Part shown: positions 1 to 6,370 of the stretch, piece by piece
Layout: every line of letters begins with the position of its first letter
Position numbering within the stretch: the stretch's first letter is position 1
Program-made: the position numbers and the translations under genes
Source: Syntrophales bacterium
GTDB lineage: Bacteria; Desulfobacterota; Syntrophia; Syntrophales; Fen-1087
DNA length: 32,030 bases
Direction: 5' to 3'
Assembly: GCA_030656035.1 (NCBI GenBank)
Contig: JAUSOK010000198.1
Span: 1 to 32,030, forward strand
The notes under the pieces: model-generated
What the model was told of the DNA's origin: nothing
The model's database searches: none
The model's input: only the letters and a program-made list of their open reading frames with translations

Positions 1-1
1 G

Positions 2-136
2 CCCATAAAAAAGTTCGATGTTCCGGATCTCATTGACCTTGTCTCATGGATACAGATGAAGAATCATCGCGCTTATCTCTCTCATCGGAAACGAAAGCTG
101 GCTGCGTTGGAGGTTTCATCCTATGTATCGTTGTAG
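2..136 (+). CDS. Possible 3' end of an unidentified gene
   Basis: One forward frame is open from the first bases of the window to a TAG at 134-136, giving 44 codons. The inferred C-terminus is basic and hydrophilic, with a run of the type HRAYLSHRKRKLAALE. There is no start codon context because the window begins inside it. I do not recognise the family, and an open frame of this length can occur by chance. It is the only candidate for coding in the first 200 bases. Confidence 0.25.
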   Translation, partial: PIKKFDVPDLIDLVSWIQMKNHRAYLSHRKRKLAALEVSSYVSL

Positions 137-200
137 GGTTATCTATCGGTGATATGCATGGACCATTCACATTCCCGTACGCCGTGATTTGAAACAACAC

Positions 201-872
201 ATGAGCCAGAAGACATTGCTTTTACTCGGCGCAACCGGCCTAGTCGGCGGTGAATGCCTGAACCGCCTGATCAGCGATGATCATTATCGTCGCATTGTTG
301 TTCTGACCCGATCCGCAATATCCGAAAATTTCAGAAAAGCAAGGATCGAGCATCATGCGATCAACTTTGACCGGATCGACGAACACAGAAACCTGCTGAA
401 AGCGGATCATGTCCTATGCGCGCTGGGATCAACCATCAAAAAAGCGGGAACGAAAGATCAATTCTACAAGGTTGACTTCACCTATGCCTATGAAATTGCC
501 AAGGCTGCCGCTGAACATGGGACGGAACATTTTCTGCTTGTCTCGTCCATGGGGGCAAATCCTGAATCCAGGATTTTCTATAACCGCGTCAAGGGCGAGC
601 TGGAGAAAGCTGTACAACAATTGCCGTTCAGAAGCATCAGCATCTTTCGCCCTTCCCTGATTCTTGGGGATCGAAAAGAATCCCGCTTCAATGAGGAAAT
701 CTCCAAATGGGCGGCAGGGATCTTCTCCTTTGCGATACCGAAAAAATATCAACCGATCGAGGCCGTTGACATTGCCGGAGCCATGTTGAATATGGCCCGC
801 GCGAACCGGCCCGGCGTACATATCCATGAATCCGATGAGATAAAAAACATTGCGAAGGCGTACGCTGCATGA
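201..872 (+). CDS. Atypical SDR / NAD(P)-binding oxidoreductase
   Basis: A 223-residue protein of the NAD-dependent epimerase / NmrA-like atypical short-chain dehydrogenase group, resembling the HTATIP2-like proteins. The N-terminus has the Rossmann nucleotide-binding loop GATGLVGG at about residues 10-17, followed by a first beta-alpha unit. Mid-protein there is FLLVSSMGA and then YNRVKGELE, which corresponds to the YxxxK catalytic region. FRPSLILG follows, as is typical of this family. The substrate cannot be told from sequence. An in-frame TTG at 189 would add four residues; I chose the ATG at 201 because neither start has a convincing Shine-Dalgarno. It is not obviously in an operon: the next gene begins 281 bases downstream behind its own promoter-like sequence. 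Confidence 0.8.
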   Translation: MSQKTLLLLGATGLVGGECLNRLISDDHYRRIVVLTRSAISENFRKARIEHHAINFDRIDEHRNLLKADHVLCALGSTIKKAGTKDQFYKVDFTYAYEIAKAAAEHGTEHFLLVSSMGANPESRIFYNRVKGELEKAVQQLPFRSISIFRPSLILGDRKESRFNEEISKWAAGIFSFAIPKKYQPIEAVDIAGAMLNMARANRPGVHIHESDEIKNIAKAYAA

Positions 873-957
873 ACATTGATGACGTCCGGCCCATCTGATG
901 AATAATCGAGTCGGTCAGCGTCACAGCCAATGATGGACCGTTTGCAGACGATGAAAA

Positions 958-978
958 ACTCCCCAACAGGTGGGGAGT
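958..978. other. Perfect 8-bp stem-loop without U-tract
   Basis: ACTCCCCA and TGGGGAGT form a perfect 8-bp stem around a 5-base loop, 86 bases after the SDR-like gene stops. The position suits a transcription terminator for that gene, but no T-run follows, so an intrinsic terminator is doubtful. Confidence 0.4.
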
Positions 979-1026
979 ATTGCCCCATCCGCTCCAGTTT
1001 TCTCCAGGGCGCGGAGGGTGGCGGCC

Positions 1027-1056
1027 TTGCGGTGGATGATTTTATTCTATTATAAT
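1027..1056 (+). promoter_or_regulatory. Sigma70-like promoter for the Lys/Ala-rich protein gene
   Basis: A perfect TATAAT at 1051-1056 lies 18 bases after a weak -35 candidate, TTGCGG at 1027-1032. It implies a leader of roughly 90 bases before the ATG at 1154. The -35 is poor, so the call rests on the -10 and its position. Confidence 0.4.
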
Positions 1057-1153
1057 CAGTAAGTTAGTTTATATGCCTTATTTCGTCATCCTTGTGGTAT
1101 GCAGATTGCTTTAAGAAGTGTCAAAATTAAATCCCATCAGGAGGTAGTTTAAA

Positions 1154-1411
1154 ATGAAACGTTTAATGTTATTGGTCGTCGCTCTGGTATTTCTTTTCAC
1201 GACAGCAGCTTTTGCACAGGCCCCGAAGGCCGCGCCTGCGATACCCGCAGAAGCGCCAAAGGTAGCCCCGGCAGACGTTGATAAGAAAGAAGTAAAGAAA
1301 GTCAAGAAAGTCAAGAAAGCCAAGAAGGCCAAGAAGGCCAAGAAGGCCGAAAAGAAGGAAATGAAAGAAGCAGCGCCGGCGCCCGCACCGGAAAAACCCG
1401 CTGCGAAATAA
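1154..1411 (+). CDS. Small exported Lys/Ala/Pro-rich protein
   Basis: An 85-residue protein that begins with a classical Sec signal peptide: a positive start MKR, a hydrophobic core, and an AFA cleavage motif at residues 19-21. The mature part is low complexity: an Ala/Pro-rich segment, a run of lysine tripeptides (KVK/KAK units, residues about 47-67), and a second Ala/Pro segment. The lysine run comes from seven near-identical 9-base units at 1292-1354, so its length may vary between strains by slippage. A strong ribosome site, AGGAGG, lies just before the ATG, and an intrinsic terminator follows, so this is a monocistronic, probably well-expressed gene. I infer a periplasmic or cell-surface polycation. 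No specific function is assigned. Confidence 0.75.
   Translation: MKRLMLLVVALVFLFTTAAFAQAPKAAPAIPAEAPKVAPADVDKKEVKKVKKVKKAKKAKKAKKAEKKEMKEAAPAPAPEKPAAK
1292..1354 (+). repeat. Seven tandem 9-base units in the coding region
   Basis: Units of the form GYCAAGAAR repeat in frame seven times, with minor changes in the first and last. Each encodes a lysine-rich tripeptide. The repeat explains the polylysine stretch of the exported small protein. Confidence 0.8.
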
Positions 1412-1432
1412 TCGGGATTAAAAGTTTAACCC

Positions 1433-1469
1433 AAAAAGGGCACGGAGTTTTACTTCGTGCCCTTTTTTT
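1433..1469 (+). terminator. Intrinsic terminator after the Lys/Ala-rich gene
   Basis: AAAAAGGGCACG at 1433-1444 pairs with CGTGCCCTTTTT at 1456-1467 around an 11-base loop, and the 3' arm merges into a run of seven T. It begins 21 bases after the stop codon. Confidence 0.9.
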
Positions 1470-1544
1470 ATGTCTGTTGATTAAACTTCATTATCCCGGC
1501 CTTTTGTGGTAAAGATTGCCCACCCCTTTAAAATCCGAGGCTTG

Positions 1545-2255
1545 ATGAATAGAAAAGACATTCTCAAACTGCTTGTCCTGATCCTGCTGATCGCAGCGGG
1601 TATTTTCTTTTTTGTTTATTTCGATCTGCACAGCTTTTTTTCCGATCGTACAAAAATCATCACCTTCCTCCAGAGTTTTGGTCCGGTCTCTGTTTTTGTC
1701 TTTATCGGGATACAGATTCTGCAGGTTCTCGTTGCGCCGATCCCCGGAGAAGTCTCGGGTTTTATCGGCGGCTACATTTACGGGATATATCCGGGAACCC
1801 TCTATTCCACGATCGGCCTGACCATCGGTTCCTGGCTTGCCTTTACACTTTCGCGGACGCTCGGACTGCCCTTTGTCGAAAGAATTGTAAGCCCGAAGAT
1901 CATCAATCAATACGATCACATCATGACGCACCAGGGACCCTGGGTGGCCTTTCTATTGTTTCTGATTCCGGGCTTCCCCAAGGATGCCCTGTGTTATGTC
2001 CTGGGCTTGAGCCATATCAGAATCATGACCTTCCTGGTCATTTCCACGGTCGGCCGCCTGCTGGGAACGCTGATGCTGTCCGTTCAGGGAAGTTTTCTGC
2101 GGAACAACCAGGACACAACCTTCCTCATTGTGATGGCCGTCAGCATCATTATTGCTGCGCTGGGATACTTTTTCGGGAAAAGATGGTATAAGAAACATCA
2201 CAAACCCCGTCCCGAGATCCCAACGGATCGGGACAACGAACCAAAGCAGGGCTGA
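1545..2255 (+). CDS. TVP38/TMEM64-family inner-membrane protein
   Basis: A 236-residue polytopic membrane protein of the TVP38/TMEM64 (DedA-like, SNARE-associated PF09335) family. An N-terminal membrane helix follows a basic MNRKD start. The central part has the family landmarks: VAPIPGEVSGFIGGYIYG, then the glycine-rich helix TIGSWLAFTLSRTLG, then FLLFLIPGFPKDALCYVLGLS, where the PGFPKD motif is characteristic. The C-terminal tail is short, basic and cytoplasmic. Family members are linked to lipid or small-solute handling in the membrane; the substrate here is unknown. The start at 1545 is preferred over a GTG at 1506 because CCGAGG sits 8 bases upstream of it. The next gene begins 13 bases after this stop, suggesting cotranscription with the CcdA-like gene. 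Confidence 0.85.
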   Translation: MNRKDILKLLVLILLIAAGIFFFVYFDLHSFFSDRTKIITFLQSFGPVSVFVFIGIQILQVLVAPIPGEVSGFIGGYIYGIYPGTLYSTIGLTIGSWLAFTLSRTLGLPFVERIVSPKIINQYDHIMTHQGPWVAFLLFLIPGFPKDALCYVLGLSHIRIMTFLVISTVGRLLGTLMLSVQGSFLRNNQDTTFLIVMAVSIIIAALGYFFGKRWYKKHHKPRPEIPTDRDNEPKQG

Positions 2256-2268
2256 AGGCTAAACGCAG

Positions 2269-2985
2269 ATGATTGAACAATTTATTCAGGGCCTCTCCGT
2301 TACCCTTCCGGAATCGTTCCTCCTGGCGTATTTGACGGTTTACCTGGGCGGCGTCCTCGTGAGTTTTACACCCTGTGTTTACCCCGTCGTCCCGATTACG
2401 ATTGCCTTTATCGGCGCCCGCGGCGGCGCATCCAGGGGACGGGGGTTTCTGTTGTCGCTAATCTATGTCCTCGGCATGGCCGTCACCTATACGGCGCTGG
2501 GGGGGATTGCGGCCCTGTCGGGAAAGCTGTTCGGCCAGATGCAGACAAACCCCTGGATTTATTTTGTCATGGCCAATCTTTGTCTGCTCATGGGGTTATC
2601 CATGCTGGACGTCTTTATGCTTCCGGTCCGGATACCGCAATTTATCGCCCGCATCCAGCCCCGGGAGCAATCGCAAGGACTGGCGAGCAGCTTTCTGGTC
2701 GGCGCTGCATCCGGTCTGGTTATGGGACCCTGCACGGCGCCGGTTCTGGCGGTTCTTCTGGGCTATGTGGCCACCCGTCAGAATCCTTTTTACGCCATGA
2801 GCCTGCTGTTCGTTTTCTCCATCGGGATGGGAACGCTTCTGATCATCATGGGAACATTTGCCGGACTGCTGGCCAATTTGCCGAAATCAGGCCCCTGGAT
2901 GGCAAAAATCGGCCATCTCTTCGGCTGGCTGATGATCGCCGCCGGAGAATATTTTCTGATCCAGGCGGGAATCCTGTGGGGATGA
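2269..2985 (+). CDS. ccdA: CcdA/DsbD-type thiol-disulfide transporter
   Basis: A 238-residue membrane protein of the cytochrome c biogenesis transmembrane (DsbD beta-domain/CcdA) family. Two pseudosymmetric halves each carry a cysteine in a conserved Pro-Cys helix motif: FTPCVYP with Cys36 and GPCTAPVL with Cys154. In this family these cysteines form the redox pair that passes electrons from cytoplasmic thioredoxin to the outside of the membrane. Six or more hydrophobic segments are visible, and the length matches stand-alone CcdA. It follows the TVP38-like gene by 13 bases. A lipoprotein thioredoxin encoded about 130 bases downstream is the obvious periplasmic electron acceptor. The gene symbol is by family analogy. 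Confidence 0.88.
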   Translation: MIEQFIQGLSVTLPESFLLAYLTVYLGGVLVSFTPCVYPVVPITIAFIGARGGASRGRGFLLSLIYVLGMAVTYTALGGIAALSGKLFGQMQTNPWIYFVMANLCLLMGLSMLDVFMLPVRIPQFIARIQPREQSQGLASSFLVGAASGLVMGPCTAPVLAVLLGYVATRQNPFYAMSLLFVFSIGMGTLLIIMGTFAGLLANLPKSGPWMAKIGHLFGWLMIAAGEYFLIQAGILWG

Positions 2986-3003
2986 GAAAGTCACCTTTCT
3001 AAT

Positions 3004-3053
3004 AAAGACGGCCACGCCCCTCTTGGCCCCACCATGAGGTTTTCAGTCTTTTT
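3004..3053 (+). terminator. Weak terminator-like structure
   Basis: AAAGAC (3004-3009) can pair with GTCTTT (3046-3051), which is followed by further T residues. The large intervening segment contains a GGCC/GGCC pair. The long loop makes it a weak candidate. Confidence 0.25.
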
Positions 3054-3112
3054 ATGTAGCAGTCATACTCAAATTTTGGTAATTTTTAAAATCTCAGGCA
3101 AGGCGACCCGGA

Positions 3113-3628
3113 ATGCATAAAAATAAAACCCTTCCCCTGTTCATCCGGGGGGTCATGATCATGATGATTTTCGGGGCGTTGTCCTGCTCCGATACCCGGC
3201 AACCGCCGGTTACCCCGAAGGCCGCTGAAGGCAAGGCACGCGATTTTATCCTGAAAGATCTGGTCGGCTCTAAATTCATACTGAGTGAGCAGAGGGGAAA
3301 GCCCGTCTTGATCGTCTTCAGCACGACATGGTGCCCCACCTGCCGGTCCGAAATCCCCCGCTATAAATTTTTTCATAACACCTATGCGGGCCGGGGACTG
3401 ATCGTGGTCAATATTGACATCCAGGAACCACCTGACAAGGTTTCCCGGTTTGCCGACAAATATCAATTGCCCTATCGCGTGCTGCTGGACGAAACGGGCC
3501 TTGTGGCGGAGGCCTACCAGATCGTCGGTGTTCCAACCTTGATCCTGATCGATCAAGACGGCGCCCTGATTTCAAGACAGTATCAGGCGATCGACGGCCT
3601 GCTCAAAACGCTTTTCAAGGATTCATAA
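3113..3628 (+). CDS. TlpA-like thioredoxin lipoprotein
   Basis: A 171-residue exported thioredoxin-fold protein. The N-terminus is a lipoprotein signal with the lipobox GALSC, lipidated Cys25, then a Pro-rich linker. The thioredoxin domain follows from about residue 42, with the active site TTWCPTCRSE (Cys74 and Cys77) and the cis-proline loop GVPT. The WCPTC form and the AhpC/TSA-like opening FILKDLVGSKFILSE place it with TlpA/ResA thiol reductases, which reduce apocytochrome c or other periplasmic disulfides. Together with the CcdA-like protein just upstream it forms a plausible complete reductant relay across the membrane. The Shine-Dalgarno is modest (AAGG about 10 bases before ATG). Confidence 0.88.
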   Translation: MHKNKTLPLFIRGVMIMMIFGALSCSDTRQPPVTPKAAEGKARDFILKDLVGSKFILSEQRGKPVLIVFSTTWCPTCRSEIPRYKFFHNTYAGRGLIVVNIDIQEPPDKVSRFADKYQLPYRVLLDETGLVAEAYQIVGVPTLILIDQDGALISRQYQAIDGLLKTLFKDS

Positions 3629-3894
3629 AAAGACAGGCATAATACAAGTGTTCTGATTATGGCTCTCATCCTTCCGGCGCAGGGCGTCGGCTTTATGCAT
3701 TCTAAGCCATTTTCAAGGTTTGGGCAATCTATTTCAACATCGAATTTGTCATTGCAACGCGAGCAGAGCCTTGCACTCGGCTCAATTTTTTGTGGCAATG
3801 CTTCGGCAATTCTGTTATGTTTATCGGCAACGTAAAAATGGGAAATTATTTTATCATTGAGCTCATGTTTGAATTTTGAATGAGGAGGCAAAAA
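3629..3894. other. Intergenic stretch, no gene recognised
   Basis: This 266-base spacer is richer in A+T than its surroundings and separates the TlpA-like gene from the cyclic-nucleotide-binding gene. A reverse-strand frame stays open across it and encodes a Cys-containing stretch (SRCNDKFDVEIDC), but it lacks a start and ribosome site of its own and runs antisense into the next gene. I see no clear promoter. Confidence 0.4.
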
Positions 3895-4380
3895 ATGATT
3901 AAAGCGAACGATCTGAAGCAGTTTAAATTCTTTAAAAGCTTCACGGACAATCAACTGGAGAAACTGGCCGCAATGGCTGTGGAAGAATCCTATGAGGCCG
4001 GGACCCAGATGTACAAGAAGGGTGATCCGGCCAGAAGCCTCTTCATGTGCCTGGAGGGCAAGGTGGTGATGGTCATGGACAATTACATGGGGCCGCATCG
4101 GGCGCCCATGCAGATTACCGTGGATATCGTCACGAAGGAGGAATCCATGGGCTGGTCCGCCGTCGTGGAACCCTACCTGTACACCCTGGGGGCCCTGTGT
4201 ATCGATAACTGTCGGCTCATCGCCCTGGATGCGGCCAGATTGCGGGCGCTCATGGAAGATGATTGCGAGCTGGGCCTCAAGATCATGCAGGCCACGGCCA
4301 AAGTGATCGCCAGCAGGCTGACCCATACCAGAATCCTGCTGGTGGGCGAACGGGGACTTTCTCATCTGACCGATTATTGA
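3895..4380 (+). CDS. Single-domain cyclic-nucleotide-binding protein
   Basis: A 161-residue protein made of one cNMP-binding (CAP effector) beta-barrel with its C-terminal helix. The order is: a short helix with FKFFKSFTDNQLEKLA, then YEAGTQMYKKGDPARSLFMCLEGKV, which is the typical barrel entry, then ESMGWSAVVEP in the position of the phosphate-binding cassette. There is no helix-turn-helix after the barrel, so it probably does not bind DNA itself and would act by protein contact or as a ligand sensor. The canonical Gly-Glu/Arg-Ala cassette residues are replaced, so the ligand is uncertain. GGAGG before the ATG at 3895 decides the start; an upstream in-frame ATG at 3880 lies within that ribosome site. 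It leads a tight cluster with the selenoprotein gene 35 bases downstream. Confidence 0.85.
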   Translation: MIKANDLKQFKFFKSFTDNQLEKLAAMAVEESYEAGTQMYKKGDPARSLFMCLEGKVVMVMDNYMGPHRAPMQITVDIVTKEESMGWSAVVEPYLYTLGALCIDNCRLIALDAARLRALMEDDCELGLKIMQATAKVIASRLTHTRILLVGERGLSHLTDY

Positions 4381-4415
4381 TGAGCGACCCTTGAAAGAAT
4401 GAAGGAGGCAACACC

Positions 4416-4631
4416 ATGTCTGACCCGATCATCATTTACGGCAAGGCAGGCTGACCCTATACCGACGAGGCTAGGGCGGCCTACAAAGACAAGGCGATTT
4501 ATATAGACGTCAAGTCAGATCCGGCCGGGCTGCAGGAGATGCTGAAACTCTCCGGCGGCGCGCGACGCGTCCCGCTGATTGTAGATGGTAAGAATATCAC
4601 CATCGGTTACGGCGGAACCTGAGGGGTATAA
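4416..4631 (+). CDS. Glutaredoxin-like selenoprotein with two in-frame UGA (Uxx-star type)
   Basis: This gene reads correctly only if two TGA codons, at 4452-4454 and 4620-4622, are decoded as selenocysteine (Sec, U). The 71-residue product begins MSDPIIIYGKAG-U-PYTDE, with Sec13 at the thioredoxin-fold active site where glutaredoxins have Cys. Its core has RRVPLIVDG, the cis-proline strand of glutaredoxins, then ITIGYGGT-U-GV with Sec69 three residues from the end and a TAA stop at 4629-4631. From memory, this matches the Uxx-star glutaredoxin-like (seleno)protein family of anaerobic bacteria, including the C-terminal GGT-(C/U)-GV motif. A strong GGAGG precedes ATG. A near-ideal bacterial SECIS hairpin follows the second UGA. 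The role is inferred to be thiol/selenol redox chemistry; the partner is unknown. Ordinary gene calling misses it. The sel genes needed for decoding are not in the window. Confidence 0.82.
4455..4482 (+). promoter_or_regulatory. Possible SECIS region after the first UGA
   Basis: Two mutually exclusive small hairpins can form after the UGA at 4452-4454. One has a 5-bp stem CCCTA/TAGGG (4455-4459 with 4472-4476). The other has AGGC/GCCT (4468-4471 with 4479-4482) around a 7-base loop starting 17 bases after the UGA. The second has the better spacing for SelB. Both are short, so this is weak evidence by itself. Confidence 0.35.
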
Positions 4632-4633
4632 CC

Positions 4634-4650
4634 GCCCATCGGTGATGGGC
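4634..4650 (+). promoter_or_regulatory. SECIS hairpin for the second UGA
   Basis: GCCCATC (4634-4640) pairs perfectly with GATGGGC (4644-4650) around a GGT loop. The loop begins 18 bases after the UGA at 4620-4622. This fits the published bacterial SECIS rules as I remember them: a stem of 4-16 bp, a small loop with G in its first two positions, and an apical loop 16-37 bases from the UGA. GGU also resembles the SelB-contacted loop of E. coli fdhF. The hairpin lies beyond the TAA stop, so it is free of coding constraint. No T-run follows, which argues against a terminator. Confidence 0.7.
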
Positions 4651-4676
4651 CGATCGAATCAAATGGAGGGGCAGGC

Positions 4677-4817
4677 ATGAAAAATCAAACCCTTGAATCG
4701 CTCATTGAGCTCGCAATCGTAAACGAACAGGAGGCCTATGACTCCTACATGGAGCTCTGCAAGCTCGTGGATGACAAGACCGCCAAGGACACCCTGAAGT
4801 TTTTGTCAGACAAATGA
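4677..4817 (+). pseudogene. Truncated ferritin/rubrerythrin-like protein
   Basis: A 46-codon reading frame with a strong GGAGGGG ribosome site. It encodes the first helix and a half of a ferritin-like (rubrerythrin-type) four-helix domain: ESLIELAIVNEQEAYDSYM, with the helix-1 metal-ligand Glu pattern, then KTAKDTLKFLSDK and a stop. Full-length relatives continue with further glutamate/histidine-bearing helices, so the product lacks most of the metal site. Its stop overlaps the ATG of the downstream hydrolase gene (ATGA at 4814-4817). I infer that a deletion joined the ferritin 5' end to the hydrolase gene. The remnant may still work as a coupled leader for hydrolase translation. It lies 45 bases after the selenoprotein gene. 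Confidence 0.6.
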
Positions 4818-5752
4818 CATCCATGAAAGGTTCCCCTTCCCGGCAACCACAGGTCAGGACGCAGGATATCGGCGATTCGGACCTGACATATCTGATCTAT
4901 GACGGGCAGGGACCCACTCTCATGATGCTGCACGCCACAGGGTTTCTGCCCTGGCTGTGGCATCCGATTGCCAGAGCCCTTTCGCCGGCCTGCCGCGTGA
5001 TCGCCCCCTATTTCTGCGATCATCGGGAGTCCGACCCCGAAAAAGACGGTCTGGACTGGCTGGTTCTCGCCCGGGATTTTGCCGTTTTCTGCAACAGCCT
5101 GGATATTCAGTCCCCCTGCCTGGTGGGACATTCCATGGGCGCAACGGTCCTGACCATTGCCGTTGCCCGGTACGGGCTGTCGCCCGCCGGAATGGTCCTG
5201 ATCGAACCGATTTTTCTGCCGCAGGACTTCTACCGAGCCCAAATCCGGCTCAAGGATCATCCGCTGGCTGCAAAATCCATCAAACGACGGAATCATTGGC
5301 AGGATGAGCCGGAGGCGCTGGCCTATCTCCGCGCCAGGACGCTTTTCAAGAAATGGGATGAGGAGATACTCTCCCTTTACGTCCGATACGGCATGAAGCA
5401 TACGGATGAAAGCGGACTGGAACTGGCCTGTTCGCCGCAAAAGGAGGCGGCTCTCTTCATGGGCGGCGTCCGGTATGACCCCTGGCCCCTGCTGCCGCAA
5501 GTCCTCTGTCCCGTCCTCATACTCGAAGGCGAGCACAGCGAAAACCGGCCTTTCATTGATCTGCAAAAAGCCGTTTCTCTGTTCCCCAACGCGGCCTACC
5601 GGCTTGTCCGGGACGTGGGGCATCTGATCCCCATGGAAAAGCCCGGGGAGATCACGGGCGTCATCCGAGAATTTTTTCAGCTTGTTCCCACCGTCAGAGG
5701 AGGTCTTCCTGAGGCTGAAAAGGAAAAATTTTCTTCCGCGCTGAAAAGATAA
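4814..5752 (+). CDS. Alpha/beta-fold hydrolase
   Basis: A 312-residue alpha/beta hydrolase. The nucleophile elbow GHSMGA places the catalytic serine at residue 107; LILEGEHSENR (Glu238/Glu240 region) fills the acid position, and DVGHLIPMEKP supplies His270. The oxyanion-hole motif appears as LHATGF near residue 39, in place of the usual HGxP. A cap region with PIFLPQDFYRAQ lies between strand 6 and the acid. The substrate cannot be predicted; esters and carbon-carbon bond substrates are both common in the family. ATG at 4814 overlaps the TGA of the truncated ferritin-like frame, implying translational coupling; ATG at 4823 is an alternative. A promoter for the next gene begins five bases past its stop. 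Confidence 0.85.
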   Translation: MTSMKGSPSRQPQVRTQDIGDSDLTYLIYDGQGPTLMMLHATGFLPWLWHPIARALSPACRVIAPYFCDHRESDPEKDGLDWLVLARDFAVFCNSLDIQSPCLVGHSMGATVLTIAVARYGLSPAGMVLIEPIFLPQDFYRAQIRLKDHPLAAKSIKRRNHWQDEPEALAYLRARTLFKKWDEEILSLYVRYGMKHTDESGLELACSPQKEAALFMGGVRYDPWPLLPQVLCPVLILEGEHSENRPFIDLQKAVSLFPNAAYRLVRDVGHLIPMEKPGEITGVIREFFQLVPTVRGGLPEAEKEKFSSALKR

Positions 5753-5756
5753 AGGC

Positions 5757-5785
5757 TTGAAAATCCTTTTTTTCTCCTGTACAAT
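5757..5785 (+). promoter_or_regulatory. Sigma70-like promoter for the desulforedoxin-tail gene
   Basis: TTGAAA at 5757-5762 is separated by exactly 17 bases from TACAAT at 5780-5785. Both boxes match the consensus in five of six positions. The resulting leader is about 110 bases. Confidence 0.6.
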
Positions 5786-5901
5786 GCTTTGCAGTACGGG
5801 ATCGGCAATCCAGAATGCTCTGTAAAATGCTTATTTTACTGGAATATATAGTGAGTTAGCCGTTTAAAGAATGACAACTTTAACAAAAGGAGGAGCGCGC
5901 A

Positions 5902-6330
5902 ATGGTAAAAGCAAAAAAAGGGGATCTTTTCAGTTGTGAAGTTTGTGGTCTGATTGTAACGGTTGATGAGATTGGTCTGGGCATGGCGGAAATCAATTGC
6001 TGCAAAATGGGCATGGCGAAAGGCAAGGCGGCCGCCGACAAAGCGAAGAAGAGAGGCCTGTTGGCGGCGGCAAAAGCCCCCGCGAAAGCCGTCAAACCCG
6101 TCGCGGCAAAGGCGAAAACGCCGGCCAAACCGGCTTCCAAGGCGGCGGTAAAACCCAAGGCAGCCGTGAAAAAAGCAGCCCCGGCCAAGAAACCGGCAGC
6201 CCCAAAACCCAAGGCAGCCGTGAAAAAAGCGGCCCCGGCAAAAGTAGCCCCGGCAAAAGCGGCCCCGGCCAAGAAACCGGCAGCCCCAAAACCCAAGGCA
6301 GCCAAAGCGCCTGTCAAAGCCAAAAAGTAG
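5902..6330 (+). CDS. Desulforedoxin domain fused to histone-H1-like tail
   Basis: A 142-residue protein in two clearly different parts. Residues 7-38 form a desulforedoxin/rubredoxin-like knuckle: GDLFSCEVCG (Cys12, Cys15) and INCCKMGM (adjacent Cys33-Cys34). This matches the CxxC...CC spacing of desulforedoxin, which binds one tetrahedral iron or zinc. From about residue 39 to the end the chain is almost only Lys, Ala and Pro (KAAPAKKPAAPKPK units), resembling bacterial histone-H1-like tails. There is no signal peptide, so the basic tail is in the cytoplasm and probably contacts nucleic acid; this is inference. A strong AGGAGGAG ribosome site, its own promoter and a strong terminator make it monocistronic. 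The codon-level repeats in the tail suggest expansion by slippage. Lengths may differ among relatives. Confidence 0.8.
   Translation: MVKAKKGDLFSCEVCGLIVTVDEIGLGMAEINCCKMGMAKGKAAADKAKKRGLLAAAKAPAKAVKPVAAKAKTPAKPASKAAVKPKAAVKKAAPAKKPAAPKPKAAVKKAAPAKVAPAKAAPAKKPAAPKPKAAKAPVKAKK
6151..6303 (+). repeat. Internal DNA repeats encoding the H1-like tail
   Basis: A 30-base unit at 6151-6180 recurs with one change at 6205-6234 (54-base period). A 35-base unit at 6185-6219 recurs at 6269-6303. They stay in frame and encode the KPKAAVKKAAPAK-type segments of the tail. Confidence 0.8.
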
Positions 6331-6370
6331 GCATGACAACGTCCCGGACGTTCATACCCATCTATACATA

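Noticed and set aside
3583-4365. 260-codon reverse frame with a Cys-containing section
   Set aside because: Most of it is antisense to the cyclic-nucleotide-binding gene. The part outside that gene looked protein-like but has no own start or ribosome site.
4634-4650. Hairpin read as a rho-independent terminator
   Set aside because: It has no T-run and is followed at once by a ribosome site of the next gene; a SECIS role explains its position better.
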